DNA of 64,000 nt from Dillenia suffruticosa. Lineage: Eukaryota > Streptophyta > Magnoliopsida > Dilleniales > Dilleniaceae. The notes beneath the pieces are model-generated. The model made no database searches. It was given only the letters and a program-made list of their open reading frames with translations, and was not told where the DNA came from. Within the stretch, counting starts at the first letter, position 1; every line of letters begins with the position of its first letter. The stretch covers positions 10,463,501 to 10,527,500 of the forward strand of contig JAVTVX010000031.1 in NCBI GenBank assembly GCA_033439265.1, given 5' to 3'. A program made the translations under genes and the position numbers. Shown piece by piece: positions 43,501 to 55,289 of the stretch.

Positions 43501-44900
43501 CTCAATCAACGCAACTAGCTTTAAAGGTAATAGAAGAATAAAGAAATACCATTAAAAGGAATAATATCTGGTGCATATAGTTCATAATGGATAGAACCAA
43601 AATAATCAATGAACTGTCGTATTTAATAAAAAAAATATGATTTTCTTATCACAAAGCATATCCTAGGCATTCCTAAATAAAGTACTGAAATTCAGTTCCG
43701 TCGAATACTCGGAACATAAAGATCGTCATTTAGATACAGAGACCGGTTACTTTGCAACTATATGCCAATCCCTCTGACGACAACAAATGCTCCGTTTCTT
43801 ACGTAAATCCTCATAATTTAAGAATTCACTCGACAAAACTCTATTTTCGTGCTTCTATCTCGAGTTACGTAGTTGGTGGCTGCTGAATTTATAATCCACA
43901 AAGGAGAGGAATCAGTGAACAATGCAATAAATGAGTCAAAACTCAAACCACGTAAAGGAGAAGAACATTCCTTCTACTTATCACAATCAACGAGTGAAAT
44001 GACCAAAGCTATTTCAAGCGTAGCATTTCGTATTGATCTTATCAAATTCCTTTTTCTTACGCTTTGTACTTTGCTGTTGATTTTCTCGAATGGTTTCATC
44101 TTGCCTGGATCTTGGGACTTTTTCTCATACTTATGCTATTTGTTTAGTGCCACGGGTGCCCTTACTCGACTCCTCCACATAAGCATGACCCAAGTACAAT
44201 CTACTCGCCTCCAGGCGCTACTCCTCGAGCTCATTGTGCCTGCTTACATCGACGAAGTATGAATACTTTCGTTAGACATGACATAGATTTTCATGATCTC
44301 TCATGAATCAGTAAAAGACTGAATCATAACCAATACCTGTAACTCATCCGAAATAGACTCACTTACATCTCTCATCTCGTTGATCATACTCGACATTTAT
44401 ATTAAATGTTATTTCATCGTATAATTAACCCTTTTATTATAAGTTATAAACTCATAAATCAGCATTTTTACCTTAAGAGCTGAAAGAACGCCATAATACT
44501 CTTTTAGGGTGAGTCTAACCGACATAATCATAAGATATTACTTATAGACCGGGATCAAGTCATCGTGTTTTCTATTGATAAGGATTGCCCTAATTTGGCT
44601 ATCCTTTTTCTTCAACGTACAATATACCTCATTATGCCGACTATACTAAGATATGGTATCCTCTCTAGGGCCCATTATCTCATGTCTCAGCATCTCACAT
44701 AGATCTTGCTCCTCTAGAATAAACTAAATTTTCTAGTGAAAAAATTCACAATTGTTATCATTTAATTTGTTCTCATTGCAAAACTCTATTACGACAGTAT
44801 TCCATGCAGTTACAGAGACTTTAATAACTTATTGATACTTATTTTCATATTTTGTGTACCCTTCGAATCAACAAATCTCAAATAATTCAAATATTGACCC
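43501..44900 (-). pseudogene. Copia-C gag and protease remnants
   Basis: A protease-like W-I-I-N-S-A-A-T-N-Y-V-T is read on the minus strand near 43860-43905 (family members have D-S-A/G-A-T-N-H-V; here the catalytic Asp is Asn). Further right only fragments with gag-like composition remain. The plus-strand open frame at 43873-44262 is the antisense of this region and is not taken as a gene. Confidence 0.5.
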
Positions 44901-45990
44901 TAATCTGAGTGTAGGAGTCAATGGACATCATACATCACAAACTAGAATTCTTACCATTCAGAGTTGGATTCGACACACAAAACCCCTAAAAGTTACAAAT
45001 GTGAATGTAGAATTCTCAGAAAATTAAAAAAATCCAATTCAGAGCAGTCGAATTGGCCGCTGGGACTGTCACGAGCCGTTGGAAGCACCTCCACGCGCAC
45101 AGATGCACTAGCAGCAGCATGTTGCATGCGCCCGATGAGCAGTGCGTCCGGCACGAGCCAGCATGCGTGCGGCAGCATATTGCTGCACATGTAGGACGCG
45201 CTCAGCAATAACATATATATATATATATTGTACGATCACCCCACACCACAACACCTTTCTGCAGCCTGGTGGTCAGCATGCTCAAAAGAGAACACCCAAG
45301 CTTGCGTTTAAGCCTAGGCGGTGACATATCTGGTCGAATTACATGTCCGGGGTCGTAACCGACCCGGGACACCCCAGACATTGTTTATGCTTCTCGAGAG
45401 CGCATGAGCTGCATGCGTCAGCGGGTTGGGCCGGGTGTTCTTCGCTTGTCGGTTTGCAACTGGGTTTTTTTGACCCGGCTGCCAGAAAATACTTTTCCGA
45501 CAGGATTTTCACGCTGATTTCAATGGAAAACTGCAATTAAACTTCTAAAATCATCATAAATATGATTTATTGGAAGATTTGAGCCTCTAAACTTGGCTAT
45601 TTAAATGTTCAAAGTTTCGACTCTTCACAGCCATTTTAGAAACTTAATTTTTGGCAACCAAATCACACAATTCATATGTCAAAATGTAGATCAGAATGCA
45701 AGGAACACATTTATGCCATTATTATAGATCAATTAGTTTTCTAACTCGACAGATCTAAGATTTTAAGTTTCGGACACCATTAGGGTCTGAAACTTTGGTT
45801 TCAAATTTCATGGCCAGAACATATTCAAAAAATTTAACAAAAATTATATTCATGATCCTTGCACAATGGGCATTCTTGTGGTACTCTCGGATTCACGAAA
45901 CCCATCCGTGATCCGGGTCCTAAATTTTGTACCCTACACCCTTTATGTTCAAAAAATTCCAAAAATTTTTTTAAAATAAATTCAACGTCG
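44901..45990 (-). other. Copia-C leader with a GC-rich island
   Basis: This lies between the primer-binding site and gag. 45050-45480 is markedly more GC- and CpG-rich than any other part of the window, with repeated GCATGC/GCAGCA-type words and an AT microsatellite at 45209-45228. Open frames on both strands look accidental. Confidence 0.5.
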
Positions 45991-46002
45991 CTCTAATACT
46001 AA
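45991..46002 (-). other. Copia-C primer-binding site
   Basis: The minus strand reads TTAGTATTAGAGC next to the 5' LTR, a mutated form of TGGTATCAGAGC. Confidence 0.6.
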
Positions 46003-46517
46003 TGAAGGATTTATTACACTATATACGCATGCGGAAGCGTATAAAAATTAAAAGTTTCGGAATGTATGGATAAATACCTTGATGCATAGGCTTCTCAAAA
46101 ATCAACAAAAATCTCATAATCCCTCGTACGGATCGCTCTGTCAGGATGATGATTATAAAACGAACCACCACTATGGATCCACAATACCTCAATCCAAATC
46201 CGGTGACTCAAATGACGGGAGAGATTTTCGTATATGAAAATTCCTCAAGCTCTCAATTAATTTCTCTCCGGTAAATTTTCATCTTCATATATTCTAAGGA
46301 CAGAATGCCCCCCCCCTTTTTTTTATTCACGCACCCCTTCATGGAAGGAATAATTCATACCCTCACACTCTAGAGTTTGTGTGAATCAAATTTAATCTCT
46401 CGGTAATGTACACTCACAAAAGAACCCCTTCCTCCTACGTTTAGGGTTGGTTTGCTAGTTATTAAAAGAAACAAACCCTCGATTAAGTAGAATTGCCCCA
46501 AGTGGGCATAACTACCA
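46003..46517 (-). repeat. Copia-C 5' LTR
   Basis: In plus orientation it starts 'tgaaggatttattacac' and ends near '...gggcataactacca'. It pairs with 38768-39430 through the shared blocks 'aatccaaatccggtgac', 'aattaatttctctccggta' and 'cactctagagtttgtgtga'. Confidence 0.78.
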
Positions 46518-47085
46518 ACAACCATAATAAATAATAACAAACAAATAGAAGAAACGAAGAAAGAAGATGAAAAGCAAAAGGAAAGTGGGGAAAAAAAGGA
46601 AATATCTCGGCGGCTTTCCGAGAGAGAATCCAAAACTGAGAATGGTATGTGGGTGGGCATTGGTCCATCTTCCTAGAACTTGAGGTATGGGACCCAAGAG
46701 GATAGTCACAACCACATTAGTCCAAACACATGCTTTTCTTAATACAGTGTCCTGGTACCTTCCCCTTTCCAGAGGTAAATCAACTCTCTCTCCGGGACCA
46801 CCTTCTATCGGAGGTGAGTTTCTCCGATTCTACAACAATTGATCGATGTACTACTTTTTTTGCATACCAATATATTATTATGGTTTAGGGTAGGAAAGAT
46901 CATGACAAAATTAAGGCAAATTAAGTTAATTTAAGGTTAAGTTAGGGATTGTTTATATTTTCTTAATATTATTAGGTTAAAATTAGGATGAAATTAGAGT
47001 AAAATTTGGGCAAAATTGGGGGGTTTAGGGTTTCATATAAAATTAGGGTTTAGGATTTATATATATTTAAAACATATAAAACATA

Positions 47086-47123
<38 letters not shown>

Positions 47124-47514
47124 TAAAACATACATATCTAGTATATAAAAAATATAAATTTTTATTGAGAAAAATAAGGTGAGGATACAAGCATAAATCA
47201 AGGATACAAACATTCTTTCTATTTTATGTATGTGATTTATGGGATATGATATAGCATGCTTTCGATCCACATTTGAAAAAATAATCACCAAACTCCTTAT
47301 TCATCTAGTAAATCACTTAAAAATATTTTAGATATTTTTATTCGAATTTCATTTGCTATGAATAGCACAATGAAATACACCTCGATTCATACTTTAAACA
47401 CTTTTTCTTTCATATTTTGTTTATAATATTAATATTTTAGATATTAATATTTTCACCAAACTTCTCGTTCATACTTTAAATATTTTAAACACTTTTTACT
47501 CTTGTGCTAGAAAC
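46518..47514. other. Non-coding sequence with microsatellite
   Basis: No gene is recognised. A CT run followed by an AT run lies at about 47083-47123. Confidence 0.45.
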
Positions 47515-47781
47515 ATGTCTCACGGAAGAGGAAAACTTAAGAGAATTAGAATTAGGAAATTACCCGAGAAAGCACATCTTCCACATGTTGATGAGTGCCT
47601 GATTGGAGAAGGAACCTCAAGCTTGCATGAAACTACATTTGATAATGTATCAAAACTAATTATTAATCATAACTATATTGAGTTTGGTCATTTATTAATA
47701 TTACCTAATATTTTAAAGCTACTGATTTTCGAAGTATTTGAAGAAGAGGGAAGACCACTCTCAAGAACATATGGGATCTAA
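47515..47781 (+). CDS. Hypothetical 88-aa open frame
   Basis: It starts at ATG with a basic N-terminus (S-H-G-R-G-K-L-K-R-I-R-I-R-K-L) and ends in TAA-free sequence at a TAG-type stop near 47781. I do not recognise the protein. Codon composition is unremarkable and no promoter stands out. It may be chance, or a fragment of an older repeat. Confidence 0.18.
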   Translation: MSHGRGKLKRIRIRKLPEKAHLPHVDECLIGEGTSSLHETTFDNVSKLIINHNYIEFGHLLILPNILKLLIFEVFEEEGRPLSRTYGI

Positions 47782-48709
47782 GATCTCATTAAATTGTAGT
47801 ATCCTTTAATGCTGAGTTGTAGCCCATTGGACGAAAGTTACAAATACTAGTCAGTTTTTATGGTCTTGTGGTTAAGAGTCTGCAATTTTGTCTTTTTAGC
47901 CCTGTGGGCTAACGCAATACCCTTGCGGCGTTGAATGAACAAATGAAATATTTCATTTAAGGTACTGATGCATTTGTTTATTGTTGCATGATTTCTTTTC
48001 AATATTGAAAGAACAAATATCATTTAATTATTGTAGTTTATTGTTGCAATATATTCTAATTCAACAGTTTTCTTTTACATCAAAGATTTCTTTTCAAAAC
48101 AGAAAATGAGGGCAGTCCTCATATCAATTTTTATAAAATTTTAAAAATATAAATATACTCTAAAAAAATATTATAACGAGGAAAAGACGGTCTAAGAGAT
48201 TTTAGCAAATGTCATGGAGAGTCACAACTCTCACGAGTGGGAGGCTATTGTTGCACATTGTTACTTAAGATGTGGAAAAGTAATTAACATGTTTAACTTA
48301 ATAATATTTTGCGAGAGAAGCATAAAACCAATCGTTGCAAGCGTATACACACGCTTGTAGCTTAAAGTCATTTGTTAGATGGATGAAGAAATTGGAAATT
48401 ATTTTAAATGTTGTCTTTAATAGTGCCTTTTTAGTTTTAACAATTTTGTTTCAAAAATTAGTGACAAGACATCTTCTCAACGGAATTGTGTTATACAAAG
48501 TTACCCACAAGAAAAAAGACGGTTCATACTTTGAAACGTTGACAATATCCCGACGTTTGTAAGAAAATGTCGGGACTATCCCCAACCAAATTTTTTCCGA
48601 CATTTTAGCCATTTTTTGTGATGTTCTTAAATGACGATTAGAAATCATTGGAATTGGTAAAAAAAAAAAAAGTTAGAAAAGGTATTTTTTGTAGTGAAGT
48701 CAAGATATT
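47782..48709. other. Non-coding, possible CACTA-like end
   Basis: No gene is seen. 48549-48582 has small inverted words (CCCGACGTTT / AAAATGTCGGG), and 48681-48693 reads 'ttttttgtagtg', the complement of CACTACAAAAAA. This could be the right end of a small CACTA-like element, but no left end was found. Confidence 0.3.
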
Positions 48710-48969
48710 ATGCAGTCAAGTTCAAAATCCTATTGTAAGCATGCCAACATTTCCAATGTTTGGAAACTTTCAAACCCCTCTGTCTCACCCCAAGGAATTT
48801 TCAACTTTTGAATATGGTTGTAGGATCGCTTATTACTACAATATACTCATGCATGTTCAATATAAACCTCATTATTCTTCATACAGTTAGCAAACTTCTT
48901 CAAAACATAGATTTCTCTCAACATATCTTAAATTGTATTTTCTTCTTGCTAAAGCTTTGAAGTATTCGA
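48710..48969 (+). pseudogene. Orphan copy of the lipase promoter and 5'UTR
   Basis: The order of blocks matches the region upstream of the intact lipase (35220-35575, minus) and of the pseudogene (58381-58606 plus 61140-61195): 'atgcagtcaagttcaaaatcc', 'ttccaatgtttgga', 'ggaattttcaacttttgaata', a TATA-like 'caatataaac', 'gttagcaaacttctt' and 'tctctcaacatatctta...gtattttcttctt'. At 'gaagtattcga' the similarity is cut by an LTR starting at 48970. No lipase coding sequence follows in the window. Confidence 0.82.
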
Positions 48970-49365
48970 TGTTAGATCCTTAATCCAACACTGGACATGT
49001 GAATAATTATGTGTTATAGATTGTATATTGAGTCCAATTAAAAGTGATCTATTAAGATTTAGATTATTTGGACTTTAATGTATCTCATAGGGTGTGGGCA
49101 TGTGTAGAAGCCTAAGGAGTAATTCTCATTTTTATGATGATATAAGATAGGAATACCAAAAGAAAATAAAATTAATCTTATATAGTGATTATTGTCCCCA
49201 AATTACATAGAATAATCATTCTTTCTGACATCTCATCATCAAGAGAAAAAACTAAGAGAAAAATTAAATGGCTCTCTTAGAAATACGTTTATTGATCTAA
49301 TAATTTTCTGATAATCTAACATGAAATTTTGAATGTATAGATGATGATTTTCACTAAATCTAACA
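48970..49365 (+). mobile_element. LTR with adjacent primer-binding site, rest of element not recognised
   Basis: A 396-bp segment starting TGTTAGATCC and ending 'aaatctaaca' is followed at once by 'ttggtatgaaagca', close to the iMet primer-binding site. This is the expected start of an LTR retrotransposon on the plus strand. No coding domain or matching 3' LTR was found downstream. Confidence 0.65.
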
Positions 49366-51010
49366 ATTGGTATGAAAGCACCCAAATATTGAATCGTTGA
49401 GAAATAATTTCTCAAAATTTTCTGTTAAATACGATTATAATTGTTTGTCTTGTTGATTTTAGAGTCAAATCATATATAAATATCTATTGAGTTATATTCA
49501 TACACACACACACACGTGTGTGTGTGTGTGTGGATATATGAATTTTACTAGTTGAATTCGATTTTCTGGTTAAAGAAGATTAAAGGAAAATTTTATTTTC
49601 ATTTTATTTGGATACGTTTCTTTGGATTCAGAAATCAAATTAGATTTTATGAAAAAATAAATAAATAGAGACGTTTTCCTGTGTGCTGGCATTTTGGAAT
49701 ATCACTAACTTGGGTAATCTGAAATGTTTTATTGGATTGGATGATGTTGGAGACATTACGTGTTTGATGAAATGTTTCAAAAATATGAAAATATTAGTTT
49801 AAATTTCTTTTGGTGTTCTTGGTGGGATAGTATTATTTGTTAAAAAAAAAAAATAAGAAAACAATTGAAGTTAAGGAATATGAACTTTGTATTAATTGCT
49901 AGTGGAACATCAATTTTTTTGTTACCATGAAAATCAAAATTTTGTTACTGGGATAGTAATGTTTGATGTGAAGAAGACATCGCCAAAACACTTTAAGAAT
50001 ATTACTAAATAGAATATCAAGTATACCCCAATTTTTAATTCCAATTTTGAATATCGTTAAAACTTTAACTTTTGTATGTGGATGCATGCATCCTAGTAAA
50101 TGAAATGAAAACATCATTTACCTCAAATTTTGGGAACCGGAAGCATCTAGTTGACATGTTCAATAAAATAATTAGTAAATGAATAGAATAGAAAATTATT
50201 AAAGAGAACGCCTGCAACTTTACTAATGAGTAGTGAAACAAATGTATATCTTTTCAATATACTAAAACAAATATTCTATTGTTATTAGAACTATGATTCT
50301 ATGGTTTACTATACCACTTCCTTGGGGTTTGCATTTATGGGGTTGGTGGCAATAGGTTAGTATCAAATCTTCCCCATTTAAAATATTTATTTTTAAAAAA
50401 TTTTAAATAATTAAAATTTAATCTAAATTTATTTAATGGTTACTAGCTCAATGAGTATTAATACATCAAGAAAAAATGGTAGAAAAATCTGGAATTTGGG
50501 CATGACCTTTCACTTTTTTGGGTTTCAAGGCCATTTTATACCTGTGGGGTTAGTTGGGTCAATCCAATTACGTGAGATACTAATCTGAAATTTAAAACAA
50601 TACAAACATGAAAAGACCTTCTAATTTAAGATGATATAAAAGTAAATAAAAATATATTGAAGAGAAGACTCACATTACATTGTTAGAGATCTTTATAAGT
50701 AAATTCAGCCAGAAAGTAGTTGACACTAACCATCATAACTAGTCCTTGCCAGAAAGCCAACTGCAATATCAATGTCTACAAGAACTCTGCAGTCAGATGG
50801 TATAGGCAAGAGAATGACTAGGGGTGATTGAGGTATTTAAAAAGATTATGTCTACCTTAACTTACACTTCCAAAAGAGCTAGCGCTATTGCTATTAAAAA
50901 CAATAAGGGCACAAATAATGGCACCCTTTATTTACAGTATTAAATATTAATCAGCACTTGTGGGAGCGTTATTTTCGGTAACTAGACCAACTGTTGGAAA
51001 TCTAAAAACC
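49366..51010. other. Non-coding, possible element interior and intergenic DNA
   Basis: No gene is recognised. A CA run directly followed by a GT run (49502-49531) forms a near-perfect palindrome. Confidence 0.45.
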
Positions 51011-51179
51011 ATTGTTGTGTATTTTTCAATTTTTCTTTTTTTTTTTTGGTGAAATGAAGAAACAAAGCAAACATAAACAGAAAGGAGGAAAGGAAACAAA
51101 CAACAGACTCAAGGCACGCAAGCTAGGGGGAAAATGATCAGCACATGAAGAATAGATGCTCGTGGATCCCCTCCATTAC

Positions 51180-54100
51180 CCTCTCTTCCTATATTGTCCT
51201 AACGAAGCTAAATGATCGACACATGCATTAGCTTCCTTGAAAACATACTTCACTTCTTACATTCAAGTGCTCCATTAGGCTTTTGCACTACTAGCGAATG
51301 TAGCTTAATGAGCGATCCTCTAGGATGTTATCTTCCAAATGTTTGGTTAGAATACTTGAATCAACCTCCACTTCTAGCTTAATTAGCCCCTTCCTTTTGG
51401 CTATCTGAAGGCCCTAAGTCCTTAGATCCCAGCCATGAGCCCCTACCCTTTGCCAATGTGGGACACAAAGCTAGCCACCCAATTTCCTGAATTGTCTCTT
51501 ATGATTCCTCTAGCACTAGCTTCACCTGGATTTTGAGAGACAGCTCCATCCGTGTTCAGCTTCCACCACCCATCTTACGGAGGGTTCCACTTTATTTCAG
51601 CTTCGCTCTAGTCTTCTTACAGGTGTTCTCCTTCTAAGCAAGGTTTGCATATTTGGCTAGCCTAAATGCCATTGTAGCCACTTCTTGGAGAGGCACGTGG
51701 ACCTTTTGGAGGAGTGTTTTGCACCTACACTTTCAGATAGTCTAAACGGTTGTTATAAACATAATATTCAAAATCAAATTGCTAGCTTTATCTATTATGC
51801 TAGCCCCTCTTCAAGCCATTTGTGAAGGGGATTCCTCCTAAAAGCTTCCTTTTTTGCTAGCATTGTGCACATCACATACCATTGAGCTCTAACTTGGTAA
51901 CCATGATCCCTTTGATTTCCTCTACTTTCTCTCTTTCGTAAGCATACCATTGAGCTCTTGATTCTCCAATTTCCTTTTACATGTAAAAAGTTGCTCAATC
52001 ATAAGTTAGTGGCATCTGTTTGCCAAGGGCTCGAAGCAAACTAGACGGGTTACTATCCTCCACCCATCTGTTAGTCAAGAATTTTATGCTCTTGCCATCT
52101 CCAACTTTCAACTTCAATCCTCTTTTAATACACTCTCAGTTCTTCAATTTACCTCTCTACAAGGTTAAGCTCCTTGTTTTTTGGTTGTGCTCTATTAGAG
52201 AGCTACCTGATAAATAATTGCTTTTCATGACTTTGTACCAGAGCAAGTTGTTTCCTTTTATTAGGTTCCACCCTAATTTGGTCAATATAGCAATTTTGCT
52301 CTCTCTTATTTTCTTTAGCCCCAAGCTACTTTCTTTGTTGGGAAAGCAGATCCTCGACCAATTGACTTGGTGGATCCTTTTGCTCTCTTCAGAACTTCCC
52401 CAAGGAAAATGTCTGTTAAGATTATCAATCTTATTGCAGACTTCTCTTGAGATCCATGTGGTCTGCATGGAGTAAATAGGAATAGTCATGGTAACTAATT
52501 GGATAAGGGTTTGTCTCTCTGCCATACTTAAAATCTTGGCTTTTCGGTCGCTTAATTTCCTCTATGCTCTCTCCACCATGTGGTTGTAGAAGTTTTGTGG
52601 ATGATAGGGACTCCAAGGTACCTTTCTAAGTCTTTTTGTGTGGATAAATTTACTTACTATTACAAGGGAGTTTTTGAGAGACCAAGGGGCTCACTGGGAT
52701 ATCCACAATTTCGACTTGACCAGGTTTATCAGTAAACCATTTTTGGTAGAAATCTCTTTAAGGTAGCTTAGAATTGCACCTATATTGAGATGCTCCATTC
52801 AGACATAAGAATCAAATCAATCGTAAAAAAGAGATGAGATATGACAAGATCTTCTTGGAGATCTTCACCAGATTCCAAGATACCTTCCTCACTCCTTGAA
52901 TCATATAAGCCAATCTTTCACTAAAAAAAAAAATCATATAAGCCAATCTTTTCATGACTAGAATGAAAAGATAAAGGGATAAAGAGTCCTCTTACCTCAG
53001 CCCTTACCGAAACTTGATTGCTTGAAGCACCTCTCCATTTCAAATAAGGAAGATATCATCATAGAAACTACAAACATTATAAGCTTAGTAAGAGGGAGGG
53101 GGATAATAACATCTATAATGACCCTCCATAAATAACTCCTATTAACGTTCTCATAGCCTTTCCTCAAGTCCACCTTAAGGACCATGTTGTGCCTCTTGCT
53201 TTCAAAATTGCGGATATAATGGATGGCTTTTTGCAGAATGATTATGTTGTCGACTGTCCCTTTTTTGGAAGGAAGCTATTTGGATGTAGAACTATGAACT
53301 TCCGGAGGTGAGATTGTAATCTCTAAACTAGCACTTTAGAGAAGACTTTATAAGATGTATTCAAGAGGCTTGTAGGTCTAAAATCTCCCATGTTTGTCGG
53401 CTTGAGCTACCTAGAAACTAGAATCATGAAGGCCTTAGCATGATCCAGAAAAAGAAACCTCATAAGGTGTCATTCTCAAATTTGGATAGGCCTTCATAGT
53501 ATTCCGGTACTTTTGGAAGAATATGGACTACATGTCATCCAGTCTAGGGGTTTTAAGCCATTTCATAGAGAAAATAGTCACTTTAACCTCATCCTCATTT
53601 GCTACTTTAAACATTTTCTCATGGTTCTCATCTTGAAATTTTTGTACCCATCTATTAAACCTTGCATTGGGGGAGCTCCATTGCTTTGCAAGCAAAGAGG
53701 TCTAAAAAGAACCTTAGAGTATGAACCTATAAGGTTTTTTGGTCCAGCACCACTCTCCCTCCACTTGAAGGGCAGCGATTTTGTTATTTTACCTTCTAGC
53801 TCAGCTAAGATATGGAAAAATCTTGTATTCCTGTCTCCTTTGATGGACAAGCTAATTATTCACTTTTGGCACCAATAAACCTCTTCTTGGTTAAGGACAC
53901 TTTAATACTCTCCAAACAGATTAGACTCCAAATTTTCAACAAAGGTTGACTTACCATAATTTTGATTGTTCTAGATGGCCCTTAGTCTGGACTTGATATC
54001 TCTTTTCCTCTAGAAAATATTGCTAAAAACTAGCAGATTCCAAACTTAGTGCTTTTCTACTATGCCCTTGATACTGTGTAGAATGGGGGCCATCCGCATC

Positions 54101-54830
54101 CTTCTAGACCTTTTTTAAGATTTCATTGAATTAAGGATGCTCAATGACAGTCTAGTGCTCAGCATTATAAGACAATGATCATTGTGAAGTTAGGGAAAGC
54201 TTACAATTTTATATTTCGGGAAGTTTAGCTTTATCTGACATGTTGTAAAATACTTTATTATGCTTCTGTTGTAGGATAACCCAATCCTCACACTTCCTTA
54301 TACGAGTAAACTTAGCCCCAACAACTTTAGTGCCAAGAAGATAACATCTTTCCTACCTTTCTCAAAATCTTTTGCTCCTGTTCCACATACCTCCCTTCAG
54401 ATTGCTTGTCTCGCTCTCATGATGTCATTAAAATCTCCCATAACAAACCTAGACTAGCTATATCCTTAGCCAAATGCATGATCTGCCTCCGAAACACTTC
54501 CTTAGCTTTGTGGTGTGGTTGAACATACACGAAGGATATTGCCCACCTTCCTATGCCGTCATTTACTTGCGCATGAGCCCACTACTCAGAGTGATTAATG
54601 ATCATGAGGTTCACCATGTTGGTGCTCCAAGAAAGCCACAAGCTATATTTGGAACTTGAAGAGGCTGCTACAAAATCTGCATTGAACTTTGGAAAATTGT
54701 TTTTATCTGTTCTAGTCTCTAAAAAGCACAGGATTCTTGGCTTATACTTTTTCAACATTTCTTTGGAAACTTTACTAAATCTATAATTCCTCACACCTCT
54801 ACAATTCCACACAATGGAAGTCATATTCAT
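51180..54830 (-). pseudogene. LINE-B ORF2 (endonuclease, RT, RNase H)
   Basis: The AP-like endonuclease begins at 54830 (I-V-W-N-C-R-G, then L-C-F-L-E-T-R). RT blocks follow: R-F-F-H near 53815, K-V-D-L-R-K-G-Y-E-N-V-N (53130-53185, usually K-A-Y-D-R-V-N) and I-S-H-L-F-F near 52830, where the catalytic F-A-D-D reads F-T-I-D. The C-terminal part (52157-52525) and an RNase H-like end (W-W-K-L-N-T-D-G-A near 51570) complete the protein. Stops and shifts separate all parts, and the RT active site is damaged. Confidence 0.8.
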
Positions 54831-55289
54831 TAAGAAATCTTAAAAGGGGGAGGGATAACCTAAAATAGAATTCCATCTCCATTCCTTCCCCCACCTTTTC
54901 TTTCCCGGTTTCTTCTAACGTATTCTCTATCATACTTCCCATGTATTTTCTTTCTCCAACTTTGAAGTTATGCTTAATTTTAAAATTTTTTCCCTTCAAA
55001 CTTACGGTTAATTTTAAATTTGGGACCTATTTTGAGCGTAATTCTCCCATGTTAATAGCTGTGGTTTTACTCTTTTCTTTTTCTCCCTTCTAATTTGGCC
55101 CATTCTCATCGATGGGAGTTACTTCCCCTCCACCCATTTTGTTAATGTAGTGGGAGTCTAGGTTATGGTAGGCCAAAGATTCTCCCTTGACATGTTTTCC
55201 GTGATTAGGCCCCCTGTTTCAGTCTCTGCTCATTTTTTATTTGAGTCCATCTTTTTCACACTTCTCTTCCTAATGTTTTCTCTCTAAAA

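Larger units (their letters stand above)
38768..46517 (-). mobile_element. Copia-C: Ty1/copia element with both LTRs, heavily decayed
   Basis: Two direct repeats (38768-39430 and 46003-46517) flank about 6.6 kb holding copia domains on the minus strand in the order leader, gag, protease, integrase, RT, RNase H. Just inside the right LTR the minus strand reads TTAGTATTAGAGC, close to the iMet primer-binding site. A long non-coding stretch (39431-40640) separates RNase H from the 3' LTR. Target duplications were not convincing. Protein sequence is so broken that the lineage is uncertain (possibly Bianca-like). Confidence 0.8.

Noticed and set aside
43873..44262. Plus-strand frame of 129 codons
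   Set aside because: It is antisense to the Copia-C gag/protease region, shows no recognisable domain, and its neighbours are copia remnants on the other strand.
44964..45540. Ala/Ser/Cys-rich small frames in the GC-rich island
   Set aside because: Both strands are open because of composition; position in the Copia-C leader and lack of motifs argue against a gene.
38768..46517. 5-bp target duplications for Copia-C
   Set aside because: Flanks 'ataat' on the left and 'acaac' or 'taata' on the right do not match convincingly, so none is claimed.
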